Shown: positions 45,443 through 57,889, numbered from the stretch's first letter. The stretch: 64,000 nucleotides of DNA from Cristatella mucedo (GCA_009760855.2 WPIO01000003.1:2414001-2478000), one strand, 5' to 3'. Program-made: numbers and translations. The notes: generated by a model not told the origin, from the letters alone.

Positions 45443-45493
45443 ATGCTGCCTGGCAACATGCTGCCTGGCAACATGCTGCCTGGCAACATGCTG
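45443..45493. repeat. 15-bp unit repeated three times
   Basis: ATGCTGCCTGGCAAC occurs three times head to tail, followed by a partial fourth copy. Confidence 0.95.
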
Positions 45494-45549
45494 GGTCGCT
45501 GTCGAGCCAAGCACGCTGCTCGCAGCATTGGCCGTGATGGCCCACTAGG

Positions 45550-45583
<34 letters not shown>

Positions 45584-45742
45584 AATAACAATAATGCACT
45601 TGATAAAACGCCCTTAGAGAACTCAATATCTTTGTAGGCACTTTACATTTGCTGCAAAGGACCATGATCAGGAATGGTTAGTGATAGCATGCTCAATAAA
45701 TGACAAGAATAACATGGTTAGAGGTTACATCCGCAGGGTCAT
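45550..45742 (-). mobile_element. LINE family A, older - strand copy (3' part)
   Basis: TAATAATAATAATAATAATA tail, CTTAGAGAACTCAATATCTT, GGCACTTTACATTTGCTGCA and GTTACATCCGCAGGGTCATC. It is interrupted here and resumes at 47425. Confidence 0.88.
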
Positions 45743-47424
45743 CATTGTTGAATCACAGATGCACAATCCAAAAATGCTGATGTCGACAATAAACCATCTC
45801 CTCAACCGTTCCCAGGTTAGCTCCTTACCTGATGATCCTTGTGATGATCTAGCCGATCGCTTCTCTCGATTCTTTGTGCAGAAGATAGACAAAATCAGGG
45901 AATCCATCCCTGCGACGACAACCTTCCCACTAGAATGCTGTTCCTCGGTTCCTGGCTGCGCCTCAATGTCTGCATTTAAACAGGTCACCAGTGACATAGT
46001 CCTAAAGCTCGTATCTCAATCAAAGAAGACAACAAGTCCACTGGACCCTATTCCCACTGTCCTGCTCCTACGTTGCATTGATCTGCTGCTGCCATGCATA
46101 ACCAACATCATTAATATGTCATTAGCCTCAGGTCAGGTCCCAGCACCTTTCAAAAAAGCTGTAGTCAGGCCACTTCTCAAGAAAGCTACACTAGACCAAG
46201 AGAACTAAGCAACTACCGCCCAGTCTCCCTTCTACCATTCCTATCAAAGACACTGGAACGGGTCGCGGCAGACCAGCTGAACTCGTATATCGAAACCTCA
46301 CACCTTGCTAGTAAGTTCCAGTCTGGCTTTAGAGCTAATCACTCCACAGAGTCAGCATTGCTTCGGGTATACAACGACCTACTTAGGAATGCAGACATGG
46401 GTAGAGTGTCTCTTCTTGTTTTGCTCGATCTTTCGGCAGCTTTTGATACCATCGATCACAAAGTACTTCTAGAGCGCCTCTCATCTCGCCTGGGCATCAC
46501 TGGCACTGCTCTGCAGTGGTTCAGGTCCTATCTCAGTGGGGGACTCCACAGTGTTGATGTGAATGGACAAAGATCATCTGAAGTACCTCTAAAATATGGA
46601 GTACCTCAGGGGCTCTGTGCTAGGTCCGGTCCTTTTCACCGTCTATACTCTCCCTCTCGCTGATGTGATTGCCAAGCACAATCTAGGCTTTCACTTCTAT
46701 GCGGATGACACTCAGTTGTACCTTTGCTTTGATCCCTCCCAGCCTTCGAGCACCTCAAATTCTCTCAACTCACTTGCTGCATGCATTGATGACATCCGAT
46801 CATGGATGGCAGCAAATTTTCTAAAAACTAAACGATGATAAAACTAACTTACTAGTTATGGCTAAACCTAGTGTTATTCAGAAATTGGAAAGGCTGACTT
46901 TCAAAATTGGCTCTGCCAGCATATCTCCAGTTGCATCAGCTCGAAATCTAGGTGTCATATTCCAAAGCGACCTCTCGTTAGACGACCACATCAGCTCCAC
47001 AGTCAAATCAGCCTATTTCAGCTTCATAACATTGCTAAAAATTAGGGCTTGTTTAGATAAGGATACCACGTCCAAGTTGGTCCATGCATTCGTGACATCT
47101 CGTCTCGACTTCTGCAACTCACTGCTTACTGGCCTACCAGCATGTGCGATCAGGCGATTGCAGCTGGTGCAAAACTCTGCAGCTAGGCTTGTCTGCCGTG
47201 AGCGTCGCAGTTGCCACATTACTCCACTTCTCGCCGACCTGCACTGGTTACCAGTCAAGCAACGGATTGACTTCAAGGTTTTTGTCGCTCACTTTTAGGT
47301 CTCTTCATTCTACGGCTCCAGCCTATCTTTCAGAGATACTACCCCCATCAGGCAAAGCATCGTACCACTCGCTTTTTTCGGAATCCAACAGTCTAGAAAT
47401 ACCTCTCTCTGAGGGCGCTTTATC
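45743..47424 (+). mobile_element. LINE family A, young + copy nested in the - copy
   Basis: Begins between the EN and RT domains (VESQMHNPKMLMSTINHLLN, then KIRESIPATTTFPLE, SGQVPAPFKKAVVRPLLKKA). It continues through the RT found at 19827-21369 with near identity. Single-base changes break the frame at about 46208 (a base lost before AGCAACTAC), 46610 (extra G), 46822 (extra A) and 47020-47040. The 3' end is deleted from GAAATACCTC to TCTCTGAGGGCGC and lacks the ATT tail. Confidence 0.92.
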
Positions 47425-48005
47425 ATGCAAAGAGGGTTAGTGGCAGCATGCACAGTGTCAGCACGCTTAAGCACATTAAAGTTGAGTCACGGGGACCTAC
47501 TCAATGCTGTGATAGATAGGTGCGTTTTTACTTTCTTTTTAAATATTGTCAAGTCAGGAGATGTCGCGACACAAGTAGGAAGTGAGTTCCAGGCTTTGGG
47601 AGCATACAAACTACAGGCATGGTCTCCAAAAGATTTGAGGTTTGTACGAGGTATGGGTACACTATTAGATTCCAAAAAGCAAGTGGTACGATGCTTAGCC
47701 TGGGAGTAGATCTGATAGGTAGGCTGGAGCCAAAGAATGAGGGGACCTAAAAATGAGTGAGAAAACCTTGAAGTCGATGCTGGGAGCCAGTGCAGGTCAG
47801 CAAGAAGTGGCAACTGCGATGTTCACGACAGACGTGCCTAGCTGCAGAGATTCGCACCAGCTGTAAGCGTATGTTTGCACTGGCCGGCAGACCAGCAAGC
47901 AGTGAGTTACAGAAATCATGACGGGATATCACGAATACATGGACCAATTTAGAGGTGGTGTCCCTGTCTAAACAAGCCCGAATTTGTAGCAATGTTACGT
48001 AGCTG
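47425..48005 (-). mobile_element. LINE family A, older - strand copy (remaining part)
   Basis: GCAAAGAGGGTTAGTGGCAG continues the element cut at 45742. On the - strand it encodes decayed LADLHWLP, LKSFGDHACSLYAPKAWNSL and [20 protein letters not shown]. Confidence 0.87.
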
Positions 48006-48009
48006 TAGG

Positions 48010-48168
48010 TAACGCCATTGCTCATAACGACTAATGTCCCGAGGTCGTGGGTTGGAATCCTGCTGTGAACGATTTTTTGTTGCTGCTGCAAGGGGAGGGG
48101 GAGGTGATAGCCTTCAAGGCTCTTCTGCCACTATACAAAAGAGGTTGTTAAATCAACTAGTAATTTAT
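48010..48168 (+). mobile_element. SINE family 2 copy
   Basis: CCCGAGGTCGTGGGTTGGAA, GAACGATTTTTTGTTGCTGC, GGTGATAGCCTTCAAGGCTC and GAGGTTGTTAAATCAACTAG. It ends about 75 bp before the acceptor of exon j. Confidence 0.82.
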
Positions 48169-48242
48169 TTATTTTTTAATGGCGGCTGAAGGCCGCTCTG
48201 GCAGGGCTGGTGCTAGAGAGCTCTCTCACCATGCCGTTTCAG

Positions 48243-48523
48243 GCACATACAGCAGACAGGAGTCGTTAGGCAGCGGCTCGGGATCGGCCGGCGCCAGAGC
48301 AGACGAGGCAGGAGGTGGAGGAACCAGCGGCACTGTGGGCAAGCTGCACGGCCTAGTACTCGGCTCATTCGGTATCGCCAAGGAGAAGGTCAAGGACGAA
48401 GTGGTTTACGCGACCGCCGAGTCGCAGGCGCAGAACAAGCGATCGCAGGCTGGCGGCGTGCAGACTGGGGCGGACGGCAGCGACCGCATCCCGACCGAAT
48501 TCAGGAACTTGGCCAAGGAGGTG
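48243..48523 (+). CDS. RAB11FIP: Rab11-FIP, large linker exon j (3' end uncertain)
   Basis: Acceptor CCATGCCGTTTCAG opens in phase 1 and reads GTYSRQESLGSGSGSAGARA, then a Gly-rich run, KLHGLVLGSFG, and a charged stretch KEKVKDEVVYATAESQAQNK ending NLAKE. The RQES motif resembles a phosphorylation site, but that is only a guess. The frame stays open to a TGA at 48638. Three ends are possible: the GTGCGG donor at 48524 (phase 0, used here); a GTATCG donor after 48371 (phase 1, which would fit the candidate exon at 48602); or read-through to the stop as an alternative C-terminus. GC-rich codon use supports coding at least to 48523. Confidence 0.62.
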
Positions 48524-48601
48524 CGGTTTCGGCTAGCGGCATTGCGGAAGGGCTTCTGCGCGCCAGCAGAATTGCACAGCGACATTGGCATCGTCTTGCA
48601 G

Positions 48602-48697
48602 GCAAGCTCCGTGCCTCGAAGCAGAGCGCCGCAGGCCTGACTCGGCTGATTGCTGCTGCTGCTGCCACTGCCGCCGCTGCTGCACTCAATGCGTTCG
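48602..48697 (+). CDS. Candidate alternative exon, Ala-rich
   Basis: This follows a good acceptor (CATCGTCTTGCAG) and ends at a GTATGC donor. Read in phase 1 it gives GKLRASKQSAAGLTRLIAAA followed by an Ala run and LNAFG. It keeps phase 1 at both ends, so it would join in frame only if the previous exon ends at 48371. It may be an alternative exon of the Rab11-FIP gene or a chance open frame in a GCT/GCC-rich patch. Confidence 0.35.
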
Positions 48698-48784
48698 GTA
48701 TGCCTCCTTTGTGTGGCGGCGACGTAGAGGGTAGTGGCTGCTTGCCACAGGCACCGAGCTGTGTACAGCTGGCTCCCCTGCCAG

Positions 48785-49215
48785 GCTAGGCATCGTACCA
48801 CCCACCCACTTCTCTGACTCAAATCGCTTAGCTGTGTCTCGAACTAACCTTAAATTCTTTGGAGACCATGACTTCTGTTCATATGTCCCAAAGCCTAGAA
48901 TTCACTGCCAACTGACGTCAAGACATCCCCTGACTTGACGACATTTATAAAGAACCTAAAAACGCACAATTTCCTCAAAGCATTTAGTGAGTCCTTTGTA
49001 TTTGTCCTTTGTGTGCTTTTGTGTGCTGATAATGCATGCTACCACTAACCATATTTATACGTTGAGACCGCGCGTGTCGTCTCTAACCACGCTATGCTTG
49101 TTGTCATGTCGATGTTACTACCAACCTTCCGTAATAGCATATGTGAACTGCCTAGACAGACATTTAGTTCTCTGAGGGCACCATACAAATTTATTATTAT
49201 TATTATTATTATTAT
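48785..49215 (+). mobile_element. LINE family A 3' fragment
   Basis: GGCATCGTACCACCCACCC, GAACTAACCTTAAATTCTTT, AAGCCTAGAATTCACTGCCA and a decayed tail CTCTGAGGGCACCATACAAA with ATT repeats. Confidence 0.85.
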
Positions 49216-49254
49216 TCTCACAATCTCTCAACCTCTCCACACTTTTACTAACTC

Positions 49255-50084
<830 letters not shown>

Positions 50085-50235
50085 TAACTAAAATTTATTT
50101 GTACAGCGCCTTAAGAAAACCTAGTCTTCATCCGGGTGCTTTACATGTGCCGTTGGGGCTCGACCCCACGACCTCTGTCTGCAAAAACATTCACCCTGAC
50201 CTTTGGTCGTTGGCAGCACCTCACAGCCGTCGCCC
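50085..50235 (-). mobile_element. SINE family 1 copy
   Basis: AAATTTATTTGTACAGCGCC, CTAGTCTTCATCCGGGTGCT and GGGCTCGACCCCACGACC. The tail resembles the LINE A end, and the tRNA-like head is decayed. Confidence 0.75.
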
Positions 50236-50684
50236 CCCTTTCAATGACAGGATTATGCTGCCAGTATATCAGTCCTATACTTATGCTATACATCACTCTA
50301 CAATACATGCAATCACTATTGCAGAAGCTTGTGCTGTTGCTGCAGCCTTCTCTTGCCCAACGTTGTCATCGTATTCTGGCCGTGGGCACAAGCACCAAAA
50401 TCATTCTAACCTCATGTCTTATGTGTAGAAGCTTAAGTAGTGTTTGCTGGCTTCTGGCCATAGTCCTGATATTTCGAGCCCCATTTCACATGTGCAATGT
50501 GTATACTGGCTCTGAGCACTCGTATTCTCTTATTTATTGAGCCGTGGTGAGCCCAGCATGTCAACATTGTAGTGCTGCTGCTCACTTTCTGCTGGCCACT
50601 GATCCTGGTGCTGGTCCCGCACCCCAATACCGTCGTGCCACACGGTGGTGATGCCTGGTAACTGGCATGTACCATTTAACATGG

Positions 50685-50848
50685 CACACTAGGTAAGGCA
50701 GTTGGTTTTCATGACCTTTCTCCCGAGTCGTCGGTTCGACTCCTGCGGTTGGCGATTCTTTATTGCCAACTTCAAGCGGTGGTGATAGCCGTAAAGGCTC
50801 TTCTGCTGCTATACAAAAAAGAGGCTGTTGAATCAGCTAGTTTTACAA
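50685..50848 (+). mobile_element. SINE family 2 copy, well preserved
   Basis: CACACTAGGTAAGGCAGTTG (A-box-like), CGGTTCGACTCCTG (B-box-like), TGGCGATTCTTTATTGCCAA, GGTGGTGATAGCCGTAAAGG and AGGCTGTTGAATCAGCTAG. Confidence 0.88.
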
Positions 50849-51949
50849 CATGCTAGTGATGTGTGCTGGCTACAGATCCCTGCTGATTAAGTTGGATCCC
50901 TCATAGCGTTTTTAGTGTATAAAGACTGGATTTACCCATGCTATGATCTAAACTTTGCAAATCTTTTTGCTAGTGAGAGATCCTCAAACTAACGCTACGC
51001 CATTGAGGTGTGATAAATCAGGAGCTATTTCTGGGAGCAGACGTTATATGCCTAACCATCAGGTGCATTGCAGGAGCAGTATTATTATTAGCTTGTCCTC
51101 GTGCATTGATAAGCTCACATGTTTTATTAGCGGCATAAGTACCTAGATGCAGGCGAAAGCCAGATCTACTTAGTTCAAGCCATCTGGCTATAGACTTTGT
51201 CCGAAGACTTAGTGCTGAGTAGCTTTGGTTGCCGGACCTTACCTAATACGACATATTCTCGCCATCTGCCAGGTCAGGTTTCTTAAGTAGCTGCGGCAAT
51301 TATACCTATATGCGAAAAGCTGAATTGTTGTTGTTCTTAATCGGGAATAAGAATCTTCGGGCGATATAACACTGGCTCTTACCTCGTGGCCGTAAGTTTT
51401 GAAGATCTCTTTGATTTGCCCACTATCATTTATTTCACAAGATTGTTTTGTAGAGCCTCCTGTGGTTGAGGCCTGATTGAACAGAATACTCTGCATTATG
51501 CAAGAACCATAGCAGGAGTCTTGTCATGCCTGTTCTTCCTGCATTGGAGCTGGTCGCTGTGGGCAGGGGTGTGTCCAACGTAAATCTTCCTCTGTATCCA
51601 CCGTGTCAATCCCCTTTAAATGGGCCCATGATACGCCAATGAAGGGGAAAAGTCCATGCATCAACCCGGCTTAATTGCACATAGCCTCATAGTCTACATA
51701 GCCTCATGGTAGATAGCATTTTGTTATTCTGATTTAAAAGTTATGACTGCAGGGTATATGCTCTTCGTTATTGTTCCCTGTCATCAAATACTCACCCTTT
51801 ATTGTATGATTTCAACTATAGCTATCAAAATCTGCTCGTTTTAACACACGTGAATCTGCTCGTTTTAACACACGTGAATCTTATTCACTTGCAGCGTGTG
51901 TCCCCTTCAGTATCAAAAATCATCTGTGAATGACGAACCGTAAGACCCT
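50849..51949. other. Intron; one short direct repeat
   Basis: AATCTGCTCGTTTTAACACA (24-bp unit) is duplicated head to tail at 51829-51876. Nothing else recognised. Confidence 0.6.
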
Positions 51950-52792
51950 TATCATTGATTTTGTGCACTAAAAAATATTGCTCTTATGCTCAATCTTTCA
52001 CCCGACCTCCCCTCACAGGTGTAATGCTACATAACACGACACTAACTGATGCTCTCGATGAGTTTGCTCCTATGATTAAGCACATTATATGTCCTCATGC
52101 AGATGGTCCATGGTTTACTGAAGGCGTTAAACAGGCTTGGACTACTAAGCGCAAGCTTGAAAAAGCATGCTGCTTATAATGACTGACTGTCCAGCAACTG
52201 GCACACGAGGACTGTTGTCGGTCGTATCAATCCATCCTAGCCAAGCTGAAGTTAAGCTTTTATAAGAACATTGTAAAAACACGGATTCACAATCCAAAAA
52301 TACTGTTGTCGACCCCAACCATCTGCTTAACTGCTTCTAGATAGGTGCCTTACCTAGCGATCTTTGTGGCCATCTAGCAGATAACTTACCAGTTTTTATC
52401 AGCAAGATAGATAAGATCAGAGAGTTCATCTCTAAGGCAGCATTCCCACTGAACTTCTCACCATCCATTCTTTGTTGTACCGCACTGTCAATCTGCAAGC
52501 CTGCCACTAGTGACCTTATCTCGAAGTCGCAGTCGATTTAGATTGCTAGCCATCTCTAATATCAAAACCTCTTCTAGAAGTAAGTTCTAGTCTTTTTTTA
52601 GAGCGAATCATCACTCCACAGAGTCAGCATTGCTTTGTGAATTTAGCAACCTTCCTAGGAATGCAGGCTTAGGTGGAGTATTCCGGCTTGTTTTGCTAGA
52701 TCTTTTAGCAGCATTTGAGTGATCACCAAGTCTTTTTTAAGCACCTCTCAATTCTCCTGGGCACCACTGGCCCTGCACTGTGATGGTTTAAA

Positions 52793-52978
52793 ATGCATAT
52801 ATACAAATATATAATTCGTTTGTATAGCACCCTAAGAGAACTTAGTCTCTATTCAGGGGCTTCATATATGCCTCAGGGCTCGAGCCCACGACCTCTCGGT
52901 CATCTAATGCATTCACCTTGCCCTTGGCCATTAAAGGCGAGCACCTTTACCCCTGGGCCAAACCAGGTCATATCTTAG
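52793..52978 (-). mobile_element. SINE family 1 copy nested in LINE A
   Basis: TTCGTTTGTATAGCACCCTA, CTTAGTCTCTATTCAGGGGC, GGGCTCGAGCCCACGACC and CACCTTTACCCCTGGGCC. The LINE reads TGATGGTTTA before it and GGTCATATCTTAG after it. Confidence 0.87.
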
Positions 52979-53039
52979 TTGCAGACTCCAGAGTATGGAT
53001 GTCAACGGGCAGCAGCCATTCGATGACCCTCTAAAGAGC

Positions 53040-53061
53040 TCACATACACACACACACTCAC

Positions 53062-53156
<95 letters not shown>

Positions 53157-53158
53157 CA
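53040..53158. repeat. (CA)n microsatellite inside the LINE
   Basis: About 100 bp of CA units ending in TATATATATACATA. Confidence 0.97.
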
Positions 53159-54111
53159 TATTGCTTGCTGAATTATTTCCACTTAATCGCCAAGCACAAT
53201 CTTGTGTTTCACTTCCAAGCTCAATGCACAGCTGTGCCTCCACTTTGATTCTTCCCTGCCTTCCTTCATGTCCAGTTCTCTTAACTTCCTTGCAGCATGC
53301 GTAATTGAAATTCGCACCGCGATAGAAGCAAAATTTCTCCAATTGAATAACCAAGCCGACTTGCTAGTTATGAGTAAACCTAGTGTTACTCGAAAATTAG
53401 CAAACATTAACCTTAAATTGGCTCGACCATCATGTCTCCTGTAGCATTTTCGTAGAATCCTTTTGTCCTTTTCCAAATGAGCTTATGCTTGATGACCACA
53501 TCAGCTCCAAGGCACGTCTGCCAACTCTCAGCTGCATACATTTGCAAAAGTTTGAGCCTGCTTAGGTAAGTATACCACAGCTAAGCTGTGGTGTACTTAT
53601 CTGGCATTCCATCCAGACTTCTGTGACATGCTATAGCAAGCCTTCCCGCCTGTGTAATAGGATGTTTCAGTTGGTGCACAACTCTGCTGATAGACTTGTC
53701 TGTTGTGAACATCAAACTGCCATATTTCACCACTTCTCACGACCTGCTCAAGCAGTGTATTGACTTCGAGCTGCTGTAATTCACTCTTACGTTCTCTTGG
53801 TCTCTTGTTCTACCTAATCGGGCTTCAGACCATGCAATTGGTTCTTCTTACTCCAAGTCGTAAGCTGTGTCTCTAACCACCATCAAATCCTTTGGAGACC
53901 TCGCCTGGAGCTTGTGCAAACCTCCCAAAGCATTTAACTAGCTACAGGTGCTTTTAAGACACATAAATGGAAACTAAAAGTTCTCTTGTTCATCACAGCA
54001 TTTTGTTTGTTTGGGCTTGTGTCGGTTTGTGCTTATTAATGTTGTAGTTTGGCATATTATCACTAACCAATTGAAATAAAAGTAAAAAGAAAGAGTAAAG
54101 GTTAGCTCTGG

Positions 54112-54200
54112 TTTGCATCCCTGGTTTGGCCCAGGGGTTAAGGTGTACCTTTTATGACCGAGGTTGTGGGTTCGAACCCTGCAGCACATGTGCAGCACCT
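54112..54200 (+). mobile_element. SINE family 1-like head
   Basis: CCTGGTTTGGCCCAGGGGTT, AAGGTG, then GAGGTTGTGGGTTCGAACCC (a clear B box). The LINE-like tail is missing and a - strand LINE tail follows. Confidence 0.7.
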
Positions 54201-54202
54201 GG

Positions 54203-54580
<378 letters not shown>

Positions 54581-55059
54581 GTTTGCATGCTTTCTTTCCA
54601 GCATATTTAAACTTCCCAAAAAGAAATATAAGTTTTCTTTTGCAAATCACAAATTTGTTATTGTTATTATTACTATTGTGATAGTTTATGTTAGTATATT
54701 TTCTTTTTTTGGGGGCATTAGTCCAGGGAAAGCCGTCAAGGCTAAGCTGGTGTTATGCTGGAAAGTTGAGTAGAGTTTATTCAAAGCTTAAGTAGATTTT
54801 GGCTAAGGGGAAGAGTGACACTCGAAACAGCCCATCAGCCCTCCTGTGATGGACAACGCCAGGCAAGGTCGTGTTCTGGTACTTCCTTGGCTTAATTCGT
54901 GTCTATTCCTACAAGCCTAGCAGATTATATGTGGGGCTCGAGAAGTTCTACAGTCAAAGATGTTTCTGTCACAACTGCCTCGAGTAAAGGCTGGGCTCAG
55001 CTAATATGTCAGCTAGGTGGGTAGGAGCCAACCTGTCCGTTTACTGATCATAGCTACTT
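54581..55059. other. Intron, no gene seen
   Basis: A decayed LINE-like tail at 54595-54680 (AAACTTCCCAAAAAGAAATA then TTATTGTTATTATTA). The remainder is unclassified. Confidence 0.5.
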
Positions 55060-56164
55060 TATAGTAGCAACTTTAGTTGCATGACTGGTGACCCAGGATC
55101 AATGTCCATATTTAGCACCAACTGTAAACCCTGCGTGGCCTTTTTTGCTGCCCTGTCTGTCTGTGCTGAGTGACAGTAGTCTTAACTCTTTGAGCAAGAC
55201 TGAGGCACTTTGAGCAAGACCGTGGCCACCAAGACCGATAGCTAGCTTTGCCGTTGAGTAGTTGCTAATCCTGCATTGGGCGTGGCACCTCAAAGGAGGG
55301 TTGCCAAGCCCCCCCCCCCGTCTTAGCCCATGGATAAGGTGCTCGCTCATCACGACCCAGGTCATGGGTTGATCGGCACCCAGACTCGACCAGCAGCCCT
55401 GTTACTGATGCCGTGAACGTGACACTTAGGAGTGCTCTTGGCAAGAATGCTCCGTACATTCTGCCCATGTGCAGAGTCTTGGAGATTCCTTTCAATTTAC
55501 AAAAACTTCAAAGGATGCACAGGCTTGAACGCTGTTTTACTAAGTCTGTGTCTGATGACGATCTGGTCAATCTCAAAGACTCCCTTCGAATCTACACCCG
55601 GAAGCTGAAACAAGCCATGGCTTCTTTTTTCGCTCGATAACTGAAGTAAGACCCAAAACAAATTTACAAGACGGTAAACAATTTGCTGGCTGATTCTGAG
55701 AGGTCTCACTCCCCAGATATTAAAGACTCACTGAAAATATTGTGCACGTTAGTGCCTCCATAAAGCCCCCTCCAACCAAAGCAATTGTTTAATCGAAACC
55801 TGCGACCTTCCTTAAAAGATTTTCCGAAGTTTCTGCATACGATGTGGCTACCTTCATAAGGTCTAGGAAAAAGAGCTCGTCTCCTGAAGACCCTATACAA
55901 TTATCTCTGTGGTCTTCACTGGCAGACCAACTTAGCCCAGCCGTAGCCGAGATTTTAAATGCTCTGGAAAAAGCGGTTGTACACAAGTCCTTCAAATCGG
56001 CAATCGTTAGAATGATACTTAAAAAGCCTGGATTAGATACAGAGGTCCTTGCAAACTATCGCCCAGTTTCTCTTCTTCCTTTTTTGTCAAAGACTCTGGA
56101 AAACGTTGCTAAGCAGCTGGTAGTACGTATTGAAAAGAATGGTATGTCAGAAGCATTTCAATCA

Positions 56165-56325
56165 GTGTTCGCCGAGCTGGTTTGGTCTTGCGGTTAAGGT
56201 GCTCGCCCCGACCAAGGTCTGACTGAGGTCGTGGGCTCGAGCCCCGAGGCATATGTGAAGCGCTTGAATAGAGATCAAGTTCTCTTGGGGCGCTATATAA
56301 ATGAACTATTGTTATTATTCAAGAG
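56165..56325 (+). mobile_element. SINE family 1, best copy, nested in LINE B
   Basis: GAGCTGGTTTGGTCTTGCGG, TTAAGGTGCTCGCCCCGACC (tRNA-like head), GTGGGCTCGAGCCCCGAGGC (B box), then TGTGAAGCGCTTGAATAGAG, ATCAAGTTCTCTTGGGGCGC, TATATAAATG and TTGTTATTATT. The last 65 bp align with the LINE A 3' end. Confidence 0.92.
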
Positions 56326-57221
56326 GCAGCACTTCACTGAAACTGCTCTCCTCTGTGTTACCAATGACATCCTATGCAGCAGCAATGACTGCCCTAGCGC
56401 TGCTAGAACTATCGGCTGCCTTCGGCACCATTGATCACGATATCCTACTTGAACGATTGAGAACAACGACCGGTCTGGCAGGGACACTGACAGAGGCACT
56501 GACGTGGTTCAAATCGTACTTGTCTGATTGTGTTCAATCTGTGTCGTGTGGGGGGTCAGGTCTCATCCACCAGATCATTCACCAGTGGAGTCCCGCAAGG
56601 GTCCGTCCTCAGCCTGTTGCTGTTCTCCATTTATACTCAAACTTTGGGAAAAGTGATTATGGCCCATGGAATAGGATATCACTTTTATGCTGACGATACT
56701 CAGCTGTATTTGTCATTCAAACCGTTGGAATCTGCTGCAGCAACAGATAAACTGAATGCTTGCCTTGCCGGCATTCGATCCTGGATGTCTGCAAATGTCC
56801 TTAAACTAAATGACGATTAAACTGAACTACTCATGTGATACGTGTGGCTAGACTAGAAGGCGTTGCCCTTCTAAGTGGTGATGCTGTTATGCAACCACCA
56901 CCACCATGTGCTTGGAATTTAGGTGTCGTCTTCGACAGCTGCCTATATTTGGAAAGCTTCGTTAAGAAGACTGTTTGCACAGCTAGCCATCACGTCTGAT
57001 CCCTATCTCAGATTTGGAACTGTCTTCCAGGGTGCCTTGAAAAAAATTTAACTACCTCCTCAGTTCTGTCTCGGCTAGAGTATTATAATTCCCTTTTGGC
57101 CGAGCTACCGAAAAAAGCTACTAGGCCACTACAGTTGGCTATGAATATGATTGCAAGGCTAGTTTGCAAACCCTAGAGGTTTGGCCATGTGTCTGGTTTG
57201 CTAAAAGAGCTGGGATGGCTG

Positions 57222-57383
57222 CTGATTACCGGCCTGTGCACTCAGATGCTTGTAGCTGGTGCAAAACTCTGCAGCTAGGCACGACGGTCGGGATTTGCAT
57301 CGCAGTTGCCACTTCTCGCTGACCTGCACTGGCTCCCAAGAGATTTAATTCTCTGAGGGTGCATATCAAATGTATTATTATTA
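57222..57383 (+). mobile_element. LINE A fragment nested in LINE B
   Basis: TACCGGCCTGTGCACTCAGA, GCTGGTGCAAAACTCTGCAG and the tail GAGATTTAATTCTCTGAGGG with ATT repeats. It lies between GGGATGGCTGCTGAT and AACGGATACAGTAAAAAG of LINE B. Confidence 0.85.
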
Positions 57384-57889
57384 TCAACGGATACAGTAAA
57401 AAGTTCTTATGCTGACCCACAAAGCCTGCCACAGATTCGCTCCTCCATACCTAGCTGAACCGTCGCACCAGTTTCAGCCTCTTTGTGGCCGAAGGTCCTG
57501 TATGGACAATAAATTAGCTGTTCCATTCCTTCGCATAACGACCGTTGGCGAGAGAAGCTTTTGGTCTGCAGTTCCTAGACTGTGGAACTCGCTTCCACAA
57601 TTCTTATGCAACGACAACCACTCTCCTACTTCCGACTGTGGCACATCATTTCCAGCTGTCCTAAACTGCTACTTCCATGCTACACAATACCTCAACTGCA
57701 CTATTGACTCTGCTATGTTTCTCACTTTCTCTTTGTTGCTTCAGATGAAGCCTGTTGGCTACCAAACGCATACCGAAAGCCGCGTAGGCTGTGAGTGCTC
57801 TATGCAAAACTCTTTCCGTGTAACACCCACATAGTTTTTATCTTTTTGGTGTTACAGACGGAGGTACGTGACATAAATATATTTGAGTT

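Larger units (their letters stand above)
51950..54010 (+). mobile_element. LINE family A decayed copy, interrupted
   Basis: Begins in the linker between EN and RT (NTTLTDALDEFAPMIKHIIC, then PHADGPWFTEGVKQAWTTKR). HNPKILLST-like sequence near 52290 and RT pieces near 52600-52790 follow. A SINE (52793-52978) and a CA repeat (53040-53158) interrupt it. It resumes at 53160 with the YADD-region counterpart and ends near 54000. Heavily mutated. Confidence 0.82.
55060..57870 (+). mobile_element. LINE family B (second L2-like family), copy 1
   Basis: Linker MHRLERCFTKSVSDDDLVNL (55515 on), then [80 protein letters not shown] and the catalytic [15 protein letters not shown]. The C-terminal part includes ERSFWSAVPRLWNSLP (57550). 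Several frame breaks. A SINE (56165-56325) and a LINE A fragment (57222-57383) are inserted. The first about 200 bp matches 61785-61920 of copy 2. Confidence 0.87.

Noticed and set aside
45443-45493. CRISPR-like direct repeats
   Set aside because: Units are contiguous without spacers and the DNA is eukaryotic.
45208-45637. Frames with a MLPGN repeat
   Set aside because: They come from three copies of a 15-bp unit; no splice sites fit the Rab11-FIP phase.
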